A stretch of DNA of 60,012 nucleotides from Bacillota bacterium (GTDB lineage Bacteria > Bacillota > Clostridia > Christensenellales > Christensenellaceae). Shown here in pieces: positions 16,466-24,332 of the stretch (within the stretch, counting starts at the first letter, position 1; every line of letters begins with the position of its first letter). The stretch covers positions 1 to 60,012 of the forward strand of contig JAEYKI010000026.1 of the NCBI GenBank assembly GCA_023408315.1, given 5' to 3'. The position numbers and the translations under genes are program-made. The notes under the pieces were generated by a model. That model ran no database searches. It worked only from the letters and a program-made list of their open reading frames with translations, and had not been told where the DNA came from.

Positions 16466-17845
16466 ATGATGGATTTTTCTTTGATCACATATAAGCAGCA
16501 GATTTTGGAAGCCCTGGACGGTTTAATGGCGATTCCGAGCGTTAAGGATGAGCCGCAGGTCAATATGCCCTATGGAAAGGGCGTATTTGACGCGCTTCTG
16601 TATATGCTGAACCTGGCGGAAAAGCTGGATTTTGACGGCGTTAATATGTTCTCCCATCTGGGATATGTGGAATATGGGGAAGGGGAGGAACAGTTTGCCA
16701 TTCTGACCCACCTGGATGTGGTTCCGGCGGGCGAAAATTGGACGGTGGAACCGTTTGGCTGCACCATAAAGGATGGCCGTATATACGGCCGGGGCGCGGT
16801 GGACAACAAGGGCCCTGCAATTGCTTCGCTTTACGCGCTGTATGCCATTAAGGAAAACTGCAAGAGCCTCAATAAAAAAGTGCGGCTTATTTTTGGATGT
16901 GACGAGGAGTCAGGCTGGGCAGACATGAAGTTTTACCGTGAGAAAGAACCCGCCGAGCCTGCGTTCGCCATTTCCCCTGATGCGGATTTTCCAATTATAA
17001 ACGCCGAAAAAGGGCTGCTGCATTTTGCCCTGCGCAAGCCGGTGGGCGAGATTGAGCCGGGGGGCATTGCGCTTGTATCCATTAAGGGCGGAACACGCGT
17101 GAATGTGGTGCCAAACTTTGCGGAATGCGTGCTGCGCGGGCAGCCGGAATCCATAGCAAAAGCTGTTTCTTTATACAATACCAATACCCGATATCCCCTG
17201 AAGGCAGAAAAAAAGGGAGACGAAACCGTTATTTCTTCCTTTGGGCTGGCGGCGCACGGCTCCAAGCCGCAAAAGGGGTACAATGCCGTGGCCTATTTGG
17301 TTGCGTTTTTGAATACCCTGCCCCTGCAAAAAAGCAGCATGACGGATCTTGTGTATGCCCTTGGCAGCCATATTAATACCGACTGCTTTGGGGAGCGGAT
17401 GGGGATTGCAAGCGAGGATTTTTCTGGCCGCCTGACGCTGAACCTGGGGGCCGTTAAAATGGAAAACGGCTTTATAAGCGCGCATGTGGATATCCGTTAT
17501 CCGGTAAGCGGAAACAAGGAAGCCATACTGGATAAGATTAAAAAGGCTTTTCCCGGATATGAAATAGCGGAACTGCATGCAATGCCGCCGCACCATGTAC
17601 CCGAGAATTCTGAACTGATTCGTAGCCTTAAAGAAGCTTACGAAGAGGTTACACAGGAGGAGGCGTACTGTATACAGATTGGCGGGGCCACCTATGCGCG
17701 CGTGTTTAAAAACTCCGTGGCGTTTGGGCCCACTTTTCCGGGCGAAACAGGCACGGAACATCAGCCGGACGAATCGATTTCTATCGATTCGCTGATCCGG
17801 GCCGGTGATATTATAGCAAATACAATTTTAAAACTTTGCACTTGA
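16466..17845 (+). CDS. pepV: M20 family Xaa-His dipeptidase (PepV-like)
   Basis: Zinc aminopeptidase/dipeptidase of 459 residues. Metal ligands of the M20 family are visible: THLDVVP with His 82 and Asp 84, GRGAVDNKGP around 111-120, and the CDEESG general-base glutamates near 140-145. The C-terminal GTEHQPDE carries the last ligand. The length and the insert domain fit PepV, which cleaves dipeptides such as carnosine for amino acid supply. Two ATGs are adjacent (16466 and 16469); GGTGG lies 9 nt before the first. The alanyl-tRNA synthetase gene starts 14 nt downstream. Confidence 0.93.
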   Translation: MMDFSLITYKQQILEALDGLMAIPSVKDEPQVNMPYGKGVFDALLYMLNLAEKLDFDGVNMFSHLGYVEYGEGEEQFAILTHLDVVPAGENWTVEPFGCTIKDGRIYGRGAVDNKGPAIASLYALYAIKENCKSLNKKVRLIFGCDEESGWADMKFYREKEPAEPAFAISPDADFPIINAEKGLLHFALRKPVGEIEPGGIALVSIKGGTRVNVVPNFAECVLRGQPESIAKAVSLYNTNTRYPLKAEKKGDETVISSFGLAAHGSKPQKGYNAVAYLVAFLNTLPLQKSSMTDLVYALGSHINTDCFGERMGIASEDFSGRLTLNLGAVKMENGFISAHVDIRYPVSGNKEAILDKIKKAFPGYEIAELHAMPPHHVPENSELIRSLKEAYEEVTQEEAYCIQIGGATYARVFKNSVAFGPTFPGETGTEHQPDESISIDSLIRAGDIIANTILKLCT

Positions 17846-17859
17846 TTTTGGAGGAAAAT

Positions 17860-19644
17860 ATGAAGCGTTTAACAAGCGACAAATTAAGGGAACTTTACCT
17901 GGCGTTTTTTAGCGAAAAGGGGCATGCGGTGATACGCAGCGCGTCCCTGATTCCCGAGAACGACCCGACGGTATTATTTACAACGGCGGGCATGCATCCG
18001 CTCGTACCTTATTTGCTGGGGGAAAAACACCCGGCCGGAACGAGGCTGACCGACGTGCAAAAATGCGTCCGCACGGGTGACATTGACGAGGTGGGGGATG
18101 CATCCCACTGCACTTTTTTTGAAATGCTTGGCAACTGGTCCCTGGGCGATTACTTTAAAAAAGAAGCCATTTCCTGGAGCTTTGAATTTTTGACAAGCGG
18201 CAAATGGCTTGGAATTGAGAAGGACAAGCTGTATTTTTCCGTATTTGCGGGGGACGAGAATGCGCTGCGCGATATGGAAAGCTACAATACCTGGCTTTCG
18301 CTGGGCGTAGCCGCGGACCACATTTTCTTTTTGCCCAAGAAGAACAACTGGTGGGGCCCCGCAGGCATTACCGGCCCGTGCGGTCCGGATACCGAGATGT
18401 TTATAGACACCGGCAAGCCCAAGTGCTGCGAAGCGTGCGACCCTTCCTGTGACTGCGGAAAATATCTGGAAATATGGAACGACGTGTTCATGGAATATAA
18501 CAAGGACGCAGAAGGCAAATACGAGCCCCTTGCGCAAAAAAACGTGGACACGGGCATGGGGCTTGACCGCACTATCGCCATTCTGCAGGGCGTGGAATCT
18601 GTATACGATACGGATGTGTTTGCACCCGTAATTAATAAAATTGAGGCGCTCTCCGGCAAGAAGTACGCGGACGAGAAAAAGGCGTTCCGAATTATTGCGG
18701 ACCATGTGCGCTGCGCCACCTTTATGATTGGCGACGAGCGCGGTATTACGCCCTCCAATGTGGATCAGGGTTATGTGCTCCGCAGGTTAATCCGCCGGGC
18801 AACGCGGTTTGCGCAGCAGCTTGGGATAGAACAGGGCAGCCTTGACACAATTGCAAAGGCTGTGATAGATAAATACAAACACGCATACCCTGAACTTGGT
18901 ACAAACGAAGCCAAGATTCAGGATGAGATTGCAAAGGAAGAAGACCGCTTTCAGAAGACCATTACGCAGGGGCTGCGCGAGTTTGACAAATTAGCGGAAA
19001 AGCTGGAGGGCAGCGTGATAGATGGAAAAAGTGCGTTCCGCCTGTATGATACGTTTGGGTTCCCGATAGAATTTACGCTTGAAATTGCCGCGGAGCGCGG
19101 CCTTACGGTGGACAAGGAAGGCTTTGACGTTGCGTTTGCGCACCACCAGGAACTTTCGCACGCGGGGGCTGAGCAGCGGTTTGCGGGCGGCCTTGCGGAT
19201 ACCAGTATGCAGACGGCGCGCCTGCACACCGCAACGCATCTGTTGCTGGCCGGCCTGCGCAAATATTTGAGCGAGGACATTAACCAGAAAGGCTCCAATA
19301 TTACAGCCGAGCGCCTGCGCGTGGATTTTAACTTTGAGCGCAAAATAGAGCAGGACGAGCTGAACCGCGTGGAGGAGTTTGTGAACTGCGCGATTCGGAA
19401 CCGGGTGCCCGTTAGAATGCAGGAAATGACCCTGGACGAGGCGCGGGCGCAGAAAGCCGTGGGCGTGTTTGAATCCAAATACGGCGAAACTGTAAAGGTG
19501 TATACCATAGAGGGCTATTCCAAGGAGATTTGCGGCGGGCCGCATGCAGGCAACACTGCGGAGTTGGGCCGGTTTAAGATTGTAAAAGAGCAAAGCTCCT
19601 CCTCCGGCGTCCGCAGGATCAAGGCTGTGCTGGAAGAAGAGTAA
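17860..19644 (+). CDS. alaS: alanyl-tRNA synthetase, short form lacking the C-terminal domain
   Basis: Class II synthetase of 594 residues, against about 870 for a standard bacterial AlaRS. The catalytic core is intact, with DVQKCVRTGDIDEVG, the FFEMLGNWS motif and GMGLDRT. The editing domain has both zinc motifs, HTATH (456-460) and CGGPH (558-562). The protein ends right after the editing domain, so the DHHA1/C-Ala oligomerisation domain is missing. A Cys-rich insert (KCCEACDPSCDC, near residues 190-200) may bind another zinc. The ATG at 17860 has GGAGG upstream. No T-box fits in the 14-nt gap to pepV. It could be a second AlaRS or the only one. Confidence 0.9.
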   Translation: MKRLTSDKLRELYLAFFSEKGHAVIRSASLIPENDPTVLFTTAGMHPLVPYLLGEKHPAGTRLTDVQKCVRTGDIDEVGDASHCTFFEMLGNWSLGDYFKKEAISWSFEFLTSGKWLGIEKDKLYFSVFAGDENALRDMESYNTWLSLGVAADHIFFLPKKNNWWGPAGITGPCGPDTEMFIDTGKPKCCEACDPSCDCGKYLEIWNDVFMEYNKDAEGKYEPLAQKNVDTGMGLDRTIAILQGVESVYDTDVFAPVINKIEALSGKKYADEKKAFRIIADHVRCATFMIGDERGITPSNVDQGYVLRRLIRRATRFAQQLGIEQGSLDTIAKAVIDKYKHAYPELGTNEAKIQDEIAKEEDRFQKTITQGLREFDKLAEKLEGSVIDGKSAFRLYDTFGFPIEFTLEIAAERGLTVDKEGFDVAFAHHQELSHAGAEQRFAGGLADTSMQTARLHTATHLLLAGLRKYLSEDINQKGSNITAERLRVDFNFERKIEQDELNRVEEFVNCAIRNRVPVRMQEMTLDEARAQKAVGVFESKYGETVKVYTIEGYSKEICGGPHAGNTAELGRFKIVKEQSSSSGVRRIKAVLEEE

Positions 19645-19677
19645 GACATTTAAATTTAAACATGAGCAATGAAAGAC

Positions 19678-19710
19678 GCCAAAGGACCGGCTGATCCTTT
19701 GGCTTTTTTT
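19678..19710 (+). terminator. Rho-independent terminator after the AlaRS gene
   Basis: GCCAAAGGA (19678-19686) pairs perfectly with TCCTTTGGC (19695-19703), followed by seven Ts. Confidence 0.93.
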
Positions 19711-19934
19711 AAAGGAGCGGGCGCGCGGTCCGTTTGTTTTAAATTTTAGCTGCCTGAATAGCGGCGTTGTATGATTGCTATTAATAAAAAGAGATTTTGC
19801 GTGAACAAAAAAGACAGGATGAGGCCGGCAGAGATTTTTATAAAATCTATTAAAAAACGGTTTATTTAATTCTGTTTTTGGCTTATAATTAAATTGACAA
19901 TGTTAAAAAACTGTAGATGGAGGTAATTGGTTTA

Positions 19935-21431
19935 TTGAATGTACTTACGCACAAATTAAAAGAGGTTTTGTACGCTGTTTTACCCATTACCGTCATTGTG
20001 TTGATTTTGAATTTTACCGTCGCGCCTCTGGAACCGGTTCTTATCATGCGGTTTTTGCTCGGAGCGTTTTTTATCATAGTGGGATTGACCATATTTTTGA
20101 TTGGCGTTGATTTGGGTGTAACACCGATTGGAAATAAAATGGGACATTCGCTGGTTAAAACAAACAAGTTATGGATCATAGCTGTTTTGGGCTTTGTGAT
20201 TGCTTTTATTGTTTCTGTGGCCGAGCCCGACCTGCATATCCTTGCCGGCCAGGTTGACACCGTTACGGAAGGCCTGGTATCCAAATTCGGCCTTGTGGTG
20301 GTTGTGTCGGTTGGTATTGGCGTATTGCTTGCTTTTGGGCTTGTCAGGATCATAAAAAACATTCCTTTGTATATTATACTGTCCATATTGTATGGAATCA
20401 TTCTTTTATTGGCCCTGTTCTCCCCTGCAGAATTTATTGGCATTGCGTTTGACGCGTCCGGAGCCACTACGGGGGCTTTGTCCGTTCCGTTTATATTGGC
20501 GCTGGCCATTGGCGTCTCCGTACTCAAAAAAGACAGCAAAGCATCTGAGAAGGACAGCTTTGGCTTGGTTGCGATTGCGTCTACCGGCGCCATTATGGCG
20601 GTTTTGCTGATGAGCGCCTTCTCCGGATCCATACAGATAACGGGCGGCGCGGAAACGGAGGCGGTTCATTCCCAATCTGTTTTGGCTCCGTTTATGCAAA
20701 AGCTTCCGGTTATTGGAATGGAAACATTTATAGCCTTGCTGCCCCTGCTTGCTATTTTTGTGATTTTTCAGTTAATTTCATTTAAACTGCCTAAAAAACC
20801 GCTGATCAAGATACTGGTGGGCCTGCTGTACACATTTGTGGGCCTGGTGTTCTTTTTGGTGGGGGTAAACGCCGGTTTTATGGAGGCGGGAAGCGTTATT
20901 GGCTATACTGTGTCGCTGCTGGAGAACAAATCGATTTTTATTACGGTGGCCTTTGTATTGGGTATGGTGACCATTCTGGCGGAACCCGCGGTGCACGTAT
21001 TAACAAAGAACATTGAACAAGTAACCGGCGGGTATATTAAGCGGAGCGCTGTTTTGTCCGCACTGTCCATTGGTATTGGCTGCGCTGTGGCCCTTTCTGC
21101 CGTGAGGATTCTTGTGCCAGAGCTGCAACTCTGGCATTATCTGCTGCCAGGCTATGGCGTTTCTGTTTTGCTTTCCTTTTTTGCTCCCAAACTGTTTGTT
21201 GGTATTGCGTTTGATTCCGGTGGGGTGGCGTCCGGGCCAATGACGGCTACTTTTATACTGGCCTTTACGCAAGGCGCCGCGCAGGCTGTTGAAACTGCCA
21301 ACGTACTGGTGGACGGATTTGGAATGATTGCCATGGTTGCATTGTTCCCATTGATTACATTGCAGATTCTTGGTATTATTTATAAAATAAAATCCAGAAA
21401 GGGAGGGCTCGAACAAATTGGAAAGCTGTAG
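19935..21431 (+). CDS. tandem DUF1538 membrane protein
   Basis: Polytopic membrane protein of 498 residues, made of two homologous halves. Each half has an L(I/V)GV(D/N) segment, an AEP(D/A)(L/V)H(I/V)L motif followed by a V(D/E)(T/Q)VT(E/G)G turn, and an (F)(I/V)GIAFD(A/S)(S/G)G loop followed by another helix. I chose the TTG at 19935 since GGAGG at 19919-19923 lies 11 nt upstream; the ATG at 19917 overlaps that site. The family is of unknown function; the glycine-rich re-entrant-looking loops suggest a transporter or channel. The P-II-like gene overlaps its last 14 nt, so the pair is translationally coupled. Confidence 0.88.
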   Translation: MNVLTHKLKEVLYAVLPITVIVLILNFTVAPLEPVLIMRFLLGAFFIIVGLTIFLIGVDLGVTPIGNKMGHSLVKTNKLWIIAVLGFVIAFIVSVAEPDLHILAGQVDTVTEGLVSKFGLVVVVSVGIGVLLAFGLVRIIKNIPLYIILSILYGIILLLALFSPAEFIGIAFDASGATTGALSVPFILALAIGVSVLKKDSKASEKDSFGLVAIASTGAIMAVLLMSAFSGSIQITGGAETEAVHSQSVLAPFMQKLPVIGMETFIALLPLLAIFVIFQLISFKLPKKPLIKILVGLLYTFVGLVFFLVGVNAGFMEAGSVIGYTVSLLENKSIFITVAFVLGMVTILAEPAVHVLTKNIEQVTGGYIKRSAVLSALSIGIGCAVALSAVRILVPELQLWHYLLPGYGVSVLLSFFAPKLFVGIAFDSGGVASGPMTATFILAFTQGAAQAVETANVLVDGFGMIAMVALFPLITLQILGIIYKIKSRKGGLEQIGKL

Positions 21432-22092
21432 AACAGAGTATAAATTTGAGCTCTTGACAGTAATAGTGAATGATGGCTGGGGAACAAAAATATTGCACGC
21501 AGCCAAAAAACATGGGGTATGCGGCGGCACCATATTATTGGGAAGAGGCACCGTTAAAAACGGCATTTTGAAATTTTTGGAACTGTACGACGAGCAGAAG
21601 GAAATTGTGCTGATGCTTACTGGCAGTGAAGCGGCGCATTGTTTGCTTGAGTATCTTGATAAAGAATATAGATTCGGCAAACCGCATCACGGAATAGCTT
21701 TTTGCACGCCTGTTGCCCAAATGTATGGCAGCAGAAATTGCCAGCCCGGTACTTGTAATGAAAGTGGAGGAACAAACGCCATTATGTATAATGCCATCTA
21801 CGTTATAGTTGATAAAGGAAATGCAGAAGCCGTTATTGAAGCGGCAACCAAGGCAGGCTCCACAGGCGGGACAATAATGAATGCCAGGGGTTCGGGGATT
21901 CATGAAACCAGCAAACTTTTTGCCATGGAAATAGAGCCTGAGAAAGAAGTTGTGCTGATCATTTCGGAAAATGGGCAAACAGAAGCCATTGCGTCTTCCA
22001 TTCAGACGTCTCTTGATCTGGACAAACCGGGGAACGGCATTATGTTTGTTCAGGAGGTTTCAAAGATATACGGATTGAGGAACACAAAATAA
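21418..22092 (+). CDS. tandem P-II-like regulatory protein
   Basis: Protein of 224 residues with two P-II/GlnB-like ferredoxin-fold domains, about 10-105 and 120-224. Each begins with a VIV strand and reaches a GGT(I)-type turn (GRGT in the first, ARGS in the second), then (K/D)KP(H/G)(H/N)GI as the counterpart of the nucleotide-binding loop. The T-loop regions are much shorter than in classical GlnB and lack the uridylylated tyrosine motif. A linker has two cysteines (NCQPGTC). The TTG start at 21418 has GGGAGGG 10 nt upstream. It very likely senses a nucleotide or metabolite and gates the DUF1538 partner; this is inference from context. Confidence 0.85.
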   Translation: MESCRTEYKFELLTVIVNDGWGTKILHAAKKHGVCGGTILLGRGTVKNGILKFLELYDEQKEIVLMLTGSEAAHCLLEYLDKEYRFGKPHHGIAFCTPVAQMYGSRNCQPGTCNESGGTNAIMYNAIYVIVDKGNAEAVIEAATKAGSTGGTIMNARGSGIHETSKLFAMEIEPEKEVVLIISENGQTEAIASSIQTSLDLDKPGNGIMFVQEVSKIYGLRNTK

Positions 22093-22129
22093 AAAGCCTA
22101 TATACCAGGTTATTTTAAGTAAACGTTGT

Positions 22130-22657
22130 TTATTCAAGGGCATGTATCTCGTTTAAGGGCCAGATGACGAACAGGGCGTGGCCTATAATGGCGCTGCGGT
22201 TCACGGGCCCAAAGAAACGGCTGTCTTTGGAAACGGCGCGGTTGTCTCCCATTACGTAAATGCAGCCCTCCGGAACGGTAACGGCTTTAAAATCATTGTA
22301 GGCCGTTTGACTTACATACGGCTCGGAGACGGCTTGCCCGTTTACATACAGTTTGCTGTTTTTAACTTCAAGAGTATCGCCCGGCAGCCCAACAGCCCTC
22401 TTGACCAACGTTTCATTGTTATCGGGAGCGGTTACGATTACAATATCGCCGCGGGCGGGCAGAGAGGAATAGCGGGATATTTTTTCTACGCCCATGCTCT
22501 CCCCTTCGTGCAGCGTGGGAAGCATGGAGCTTTCCAGAACGAGAATTGGTTCAAAAACAAAAGAGCGGATGACGAGCGCAACGGCCACTGCGATTGCAAT
22601 GGAAATAACCCATCCCCAGCCAGACTCTTTTTTTTGCGCTGTGCCTACAGCTCTCAT
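22130..22657 (-). CDS. lepB: signal peptidase I (copy 1 of 3)
   Basis: Type I signal peptidase of 175 residues that removes signal peptides outside the membrane. It has one N-terminal TM helix (residues 14-34), then catalytic Ser 44 before MLPTL, Lys 86 in VKRAVGLPGD, and the MGDNR box near 137. AAAGGAG precedes the ATG. It is the most downstream of three tandem copies and about 74% identical to the next by direct counting (129 of 175 positions, no gaps). A 148-nt gap separates it from copy 2, containing a GCCTTGT/ACAAGGC stem without a T run. Confidence 0.95.
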   Translation of the reverse strand: MRAVGTAQKKESGWGWVISIAIAVAVALVIRSFVFEPILVLESSMLPTLHEGESMGVEKISRYSSLPARGDIVIVTAPDNNETLVKRAVGLPGDTLEVKNSKLYVNGQAVSEPYVSQTAYNDFKAVTVPEGCIYVMGDNRAVSKDSRFFGPVNRSAIIGHALFVIWPLNEIHALE

Positions 22658-22805
22658 TGATATTCTCCTTTATATGCATGCGGGTAGTTGGGCAACGCGT
22701 CAAATAACGGACAAATGTATAAGGGTGGATTTGTGGAACGGCAGCTGTAGGCCTTGTAAAAGAACAAGGCGGTTGAGCGCCGTTTGAATGCCTGCAAACG
22801 CTTGT

Positions 22806-23333
22806 TTATGAAACCGAATGGATTTGCGTGAGCGGCCAGATGACGAAAAGCGCATGGCCTATAATATAGTTTTTGCCAATGGAGCCGAAGAAACGGCTGT
22901 CTTTGGAATTGGCGCGATTGTCACCCATTACAAATATGGAATCCGCCGGAACGGTGATTGCCTTAAAATCGCCGTAGGGCGTTTCACTGATATACGGCTC
23001 GGACCACGCCTGCCCATTAATATAAACCTTGCTGTTTTTTACTTCAACTGAATCGCCCGGCAGCCCAATCACCCGTTTTACCACCGTTTCGTTGTTATCC
23101 GGGTCTGTCACGATCACAATTTGGCCGCGTGCAGGCAGGGAGGAATAGCGGGATACCTTTTCCACACCCAGGCTTTGGCCGCTGTGCAGGGTGGGAAGCA
23201 TGGAATCTCCCAGTACGGAAATTGGTTCAAACACAAACGTGCGGATCAGGACTGCCACCCCTACCGCAATGGCGATGGAAATAACCCATCCCCAGGGAGA
23301 TTCTTTTTTTTCTTTAGCTCCTACAGCTCTCAT
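22806..23333 (-). CDS. lepB: signal peptidase I (copy 2 of 3)
   Basis: Type I signal peptidase of 175 residues with one N-terminal TM helix, Ser 44 before MLPTL, Lys 86 in VKRVIGLPGD and the MGDNR box. It starts with the same MRAVG sequence as copy 1, indicating recent duplication. AAGGA precedes the ATG. It begins 10 nt after copy 3 ends, so these two are in one operon. Differences from copy 1 cluster near the C-terminus and around the active-site loop, which may alter substrate preference. Confidence 0.95.
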   Translation of the reverse strand: MRAVGAKEKKESPWGWVISIAIAVGVAVLIRTFVFEPISVLGDSMLPTLHSGQSLGVEKVSRYSSLPARGQIVIVTDPDNNETVVKRVIGLPGDSVEVKNSKVYINGQAWSEPYISETPYGDFKAITVPADSIFVMGDNRANSKDSRFFGSIGKNYIIGHALFVIWPLTQIHSVS

Positions 23334-23343
23334 TGCAAAATCC

Positions 23344-24018
23344 TTATATTAATGGGCGTATTTCGTCAAGCGGCCAGATAACCAGGAACGCATTACCCAA
23401 ATAATTATCCAGTAATACGGGGCCAACCAGCGGAGAACGTGAATCCAATGATACAGAGCGATTGTCGCCCACCACGAATATGGTACCCACGGGAACCGTC
23501 GTCTGCCCCATGTCCGCTATCTGCTGCCCGGCAGGCAGATAATTTTCCTGCAGAGGCGAACCGTTAACATAGATTATGTTGCGCTTAATTTCTATGATAT
23601 CGCCGGGCAGGCCTACAAGCCGTTTTACATAGTATCCGGACATATCGGGGTACTTGGTAACAACGATCTGCCCGCGCTGGGGCAGACTGAAATAACGTGA
23701 AACCTTGTCCACAACAACCCGCTGGTCCGAATTCAGGGTGGGGGTCATGGAGTCTCCGTCTACCATTACAATTTCAAGAACAAAGATACGCAGGGCCAGC
23801 GAGATGATGATGGCCAGCAATATGGTGACAACCCAGCCTTTTGCGGCCGAAGACTTTTTTTCTTTCTTGATTTTGTTTTTGGCTTTTGTTTTTGGAGTGG
23901 CATTGATTTTTGTTATAACGGTTTGTTTGCTTAGTCTGGAGGTCTTTTCCGGGGGAGCAATTTCATCGGGAGATATGGACGGTACGTCTTTTTTATGATA
24001 TTTTTGCAAACGCGTCAT
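23344..24018 (-). CDS. lepB: signal peptidase I with long basic N-terminal extension (copy 3 of 3)
   Basis: Signal peptidase of 224 residues, first gene of the three-copy cluster. A lysine-rich cytosolic extension of about 60 residues precedes the TM helix (61-84). Catalytic Ser 90 is in GDSMTPTL and Lys 132 in VKRLVGLPGD. I chose the ATG at 24016-24018 because GAGGAG lies 6 nt upstream; ATGs at 24057 and 24051 are possible but have only a G run before them. It is more divergent than copies 1 and 2 and may be the ancestral gene. Confidence 0.92.
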   Translation of the reverse strand: MTRLQKYHKKDVPSISPDEIAPPEKTSRLSKQTVITKINATPKTKAKNKIKKEKKSSAAKGWVVTILLAIIISLALRIFVLEIVMVDGDSMTPTLNSDQRVVVDKVSRYFSLPQRGQIVVTKYPDMSGYYVKRLVGLPGDIIEIKRNIIYVNGSPLQENYLPAGQQIADMGQTTVPVGTIFVVGDNRSVSLDSRSPLVGPVLLDNYLGNAFLVIWPLDEIRPLI

Positions 24019-24106
24019 CGTCCGCTCCTCGTGCACTGCGTTATCTTCCATTCGCATTTCCCCACTTTTGACCTGTAGTATAGTTTGCGCAGATTAAACT
24101 ATATAA

Positions 24107-24134
24107 ATTATAACAAAAAATTGTAAAAAGGCAA
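24107..24134 (-). promoter_or_regulatory. Sigma-A promoter of the signal peptidase cluster
   Basis: On the minus strand: TTGCCT (24129-24134), 16-nt spacer, perfect TATAAT (24107-24112). Confidence 0.65.
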
Positions 24135-24150
24135 ATAAAAAAGTTTTAAG

Positions 24151-24179
24151 TTGATTTCAGGTGTGCAAAATTATATAAT
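24151..24179 (+). promoter_or_regulatory. Sigma-A promoter of the corA leader and corA
   Basis: TTGATT (24151-24156), 17-nt spacer, perfect TATAAT (24174-24179). Expected start near 24186, placing the leader peptide ATG about 20 nt into the transcript. Confidence 0.75.
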
Positions 24180-24206
24180 ATTGGAGTAGAAAACGCAGGA
24201 GGTGAA

Positions 24207-24321
24207 ATGCGTGGACGCGGATCCCCGATTATGCATCGGAACAAATCAAAAAATAGAAGCGGGGATACATGCAGCGCATCTCTAACATTGAATTGTGCCC
24301 GCTTCGATAAGAAAGTGGGTG
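24207..24321 (+). promoter_or_regulatory. Possible switching RNA leader of corA
   Basis: Long-range fold: 24207-24212 with 24274-24279 (this buries the leader peptide ATG), plus 24221-24227 with 24260-24266, a 7-bp GC-rich stem. Alternative local hairpin: CCGAT (24225-24229) with ATCGG (24235-24239); it uses three of the same bases, so the two exclude each other. A third weak stem (24296-24300 with 24317-24321) covers the only SD-like bases of corA. It does not resemble the M-box as I know it. Confidence 0.4.
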
Positions 24322-24332
24322 TTTTTATTTGA
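24207..24332 (+). CDS. putative corA leader peptide (41 residues)
   Basis: Small reading frame of 41 codons starting at an ATG with a near-ideal GGAGGTGAA 0-8 nt upstream, first in the transcript from the promoter above. The peptide starts MRGRGSPIMHRNKSKNRS and ends KKVGVFI. It is basic, has two cysteines and lacks a membrane segment. Its TGA (24330-24332) overlaps the TTG start of corA (24329-24331), a typical arrangement for coupled translation. It is not in frame with corA. I do not recognise a family. Because the RNA it lies in can fold in two exclusive ways, a cis-acting regulatory role is likely. Confidence 0.6.
   Translation: MRGRGSPIMHRNKSKNRSGDTCSASLTLNCARFDKKVGVFI

Noticed and set aside
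19771..19869. A 32-codon basic reading frame (starts MIAINKKRF) before the DUF1538 gene
   Set aside because: No ribosome binding site before the ATG or the internal GTG, and composition is what A/T-rich intergenic DNA gives. I left it unannotated. The rest of 19711-19934 holds only a short AGATTTT/AAAATCT stem and a TATAAT at 19884 without a good -35.
24186..24328. M-box (ykoK) magnesium riboswitch before corA
   Set aside because: The region is long enough, but none of the conserved M-box segments I know are visible, and the reading frame across it favours a leader peptide.
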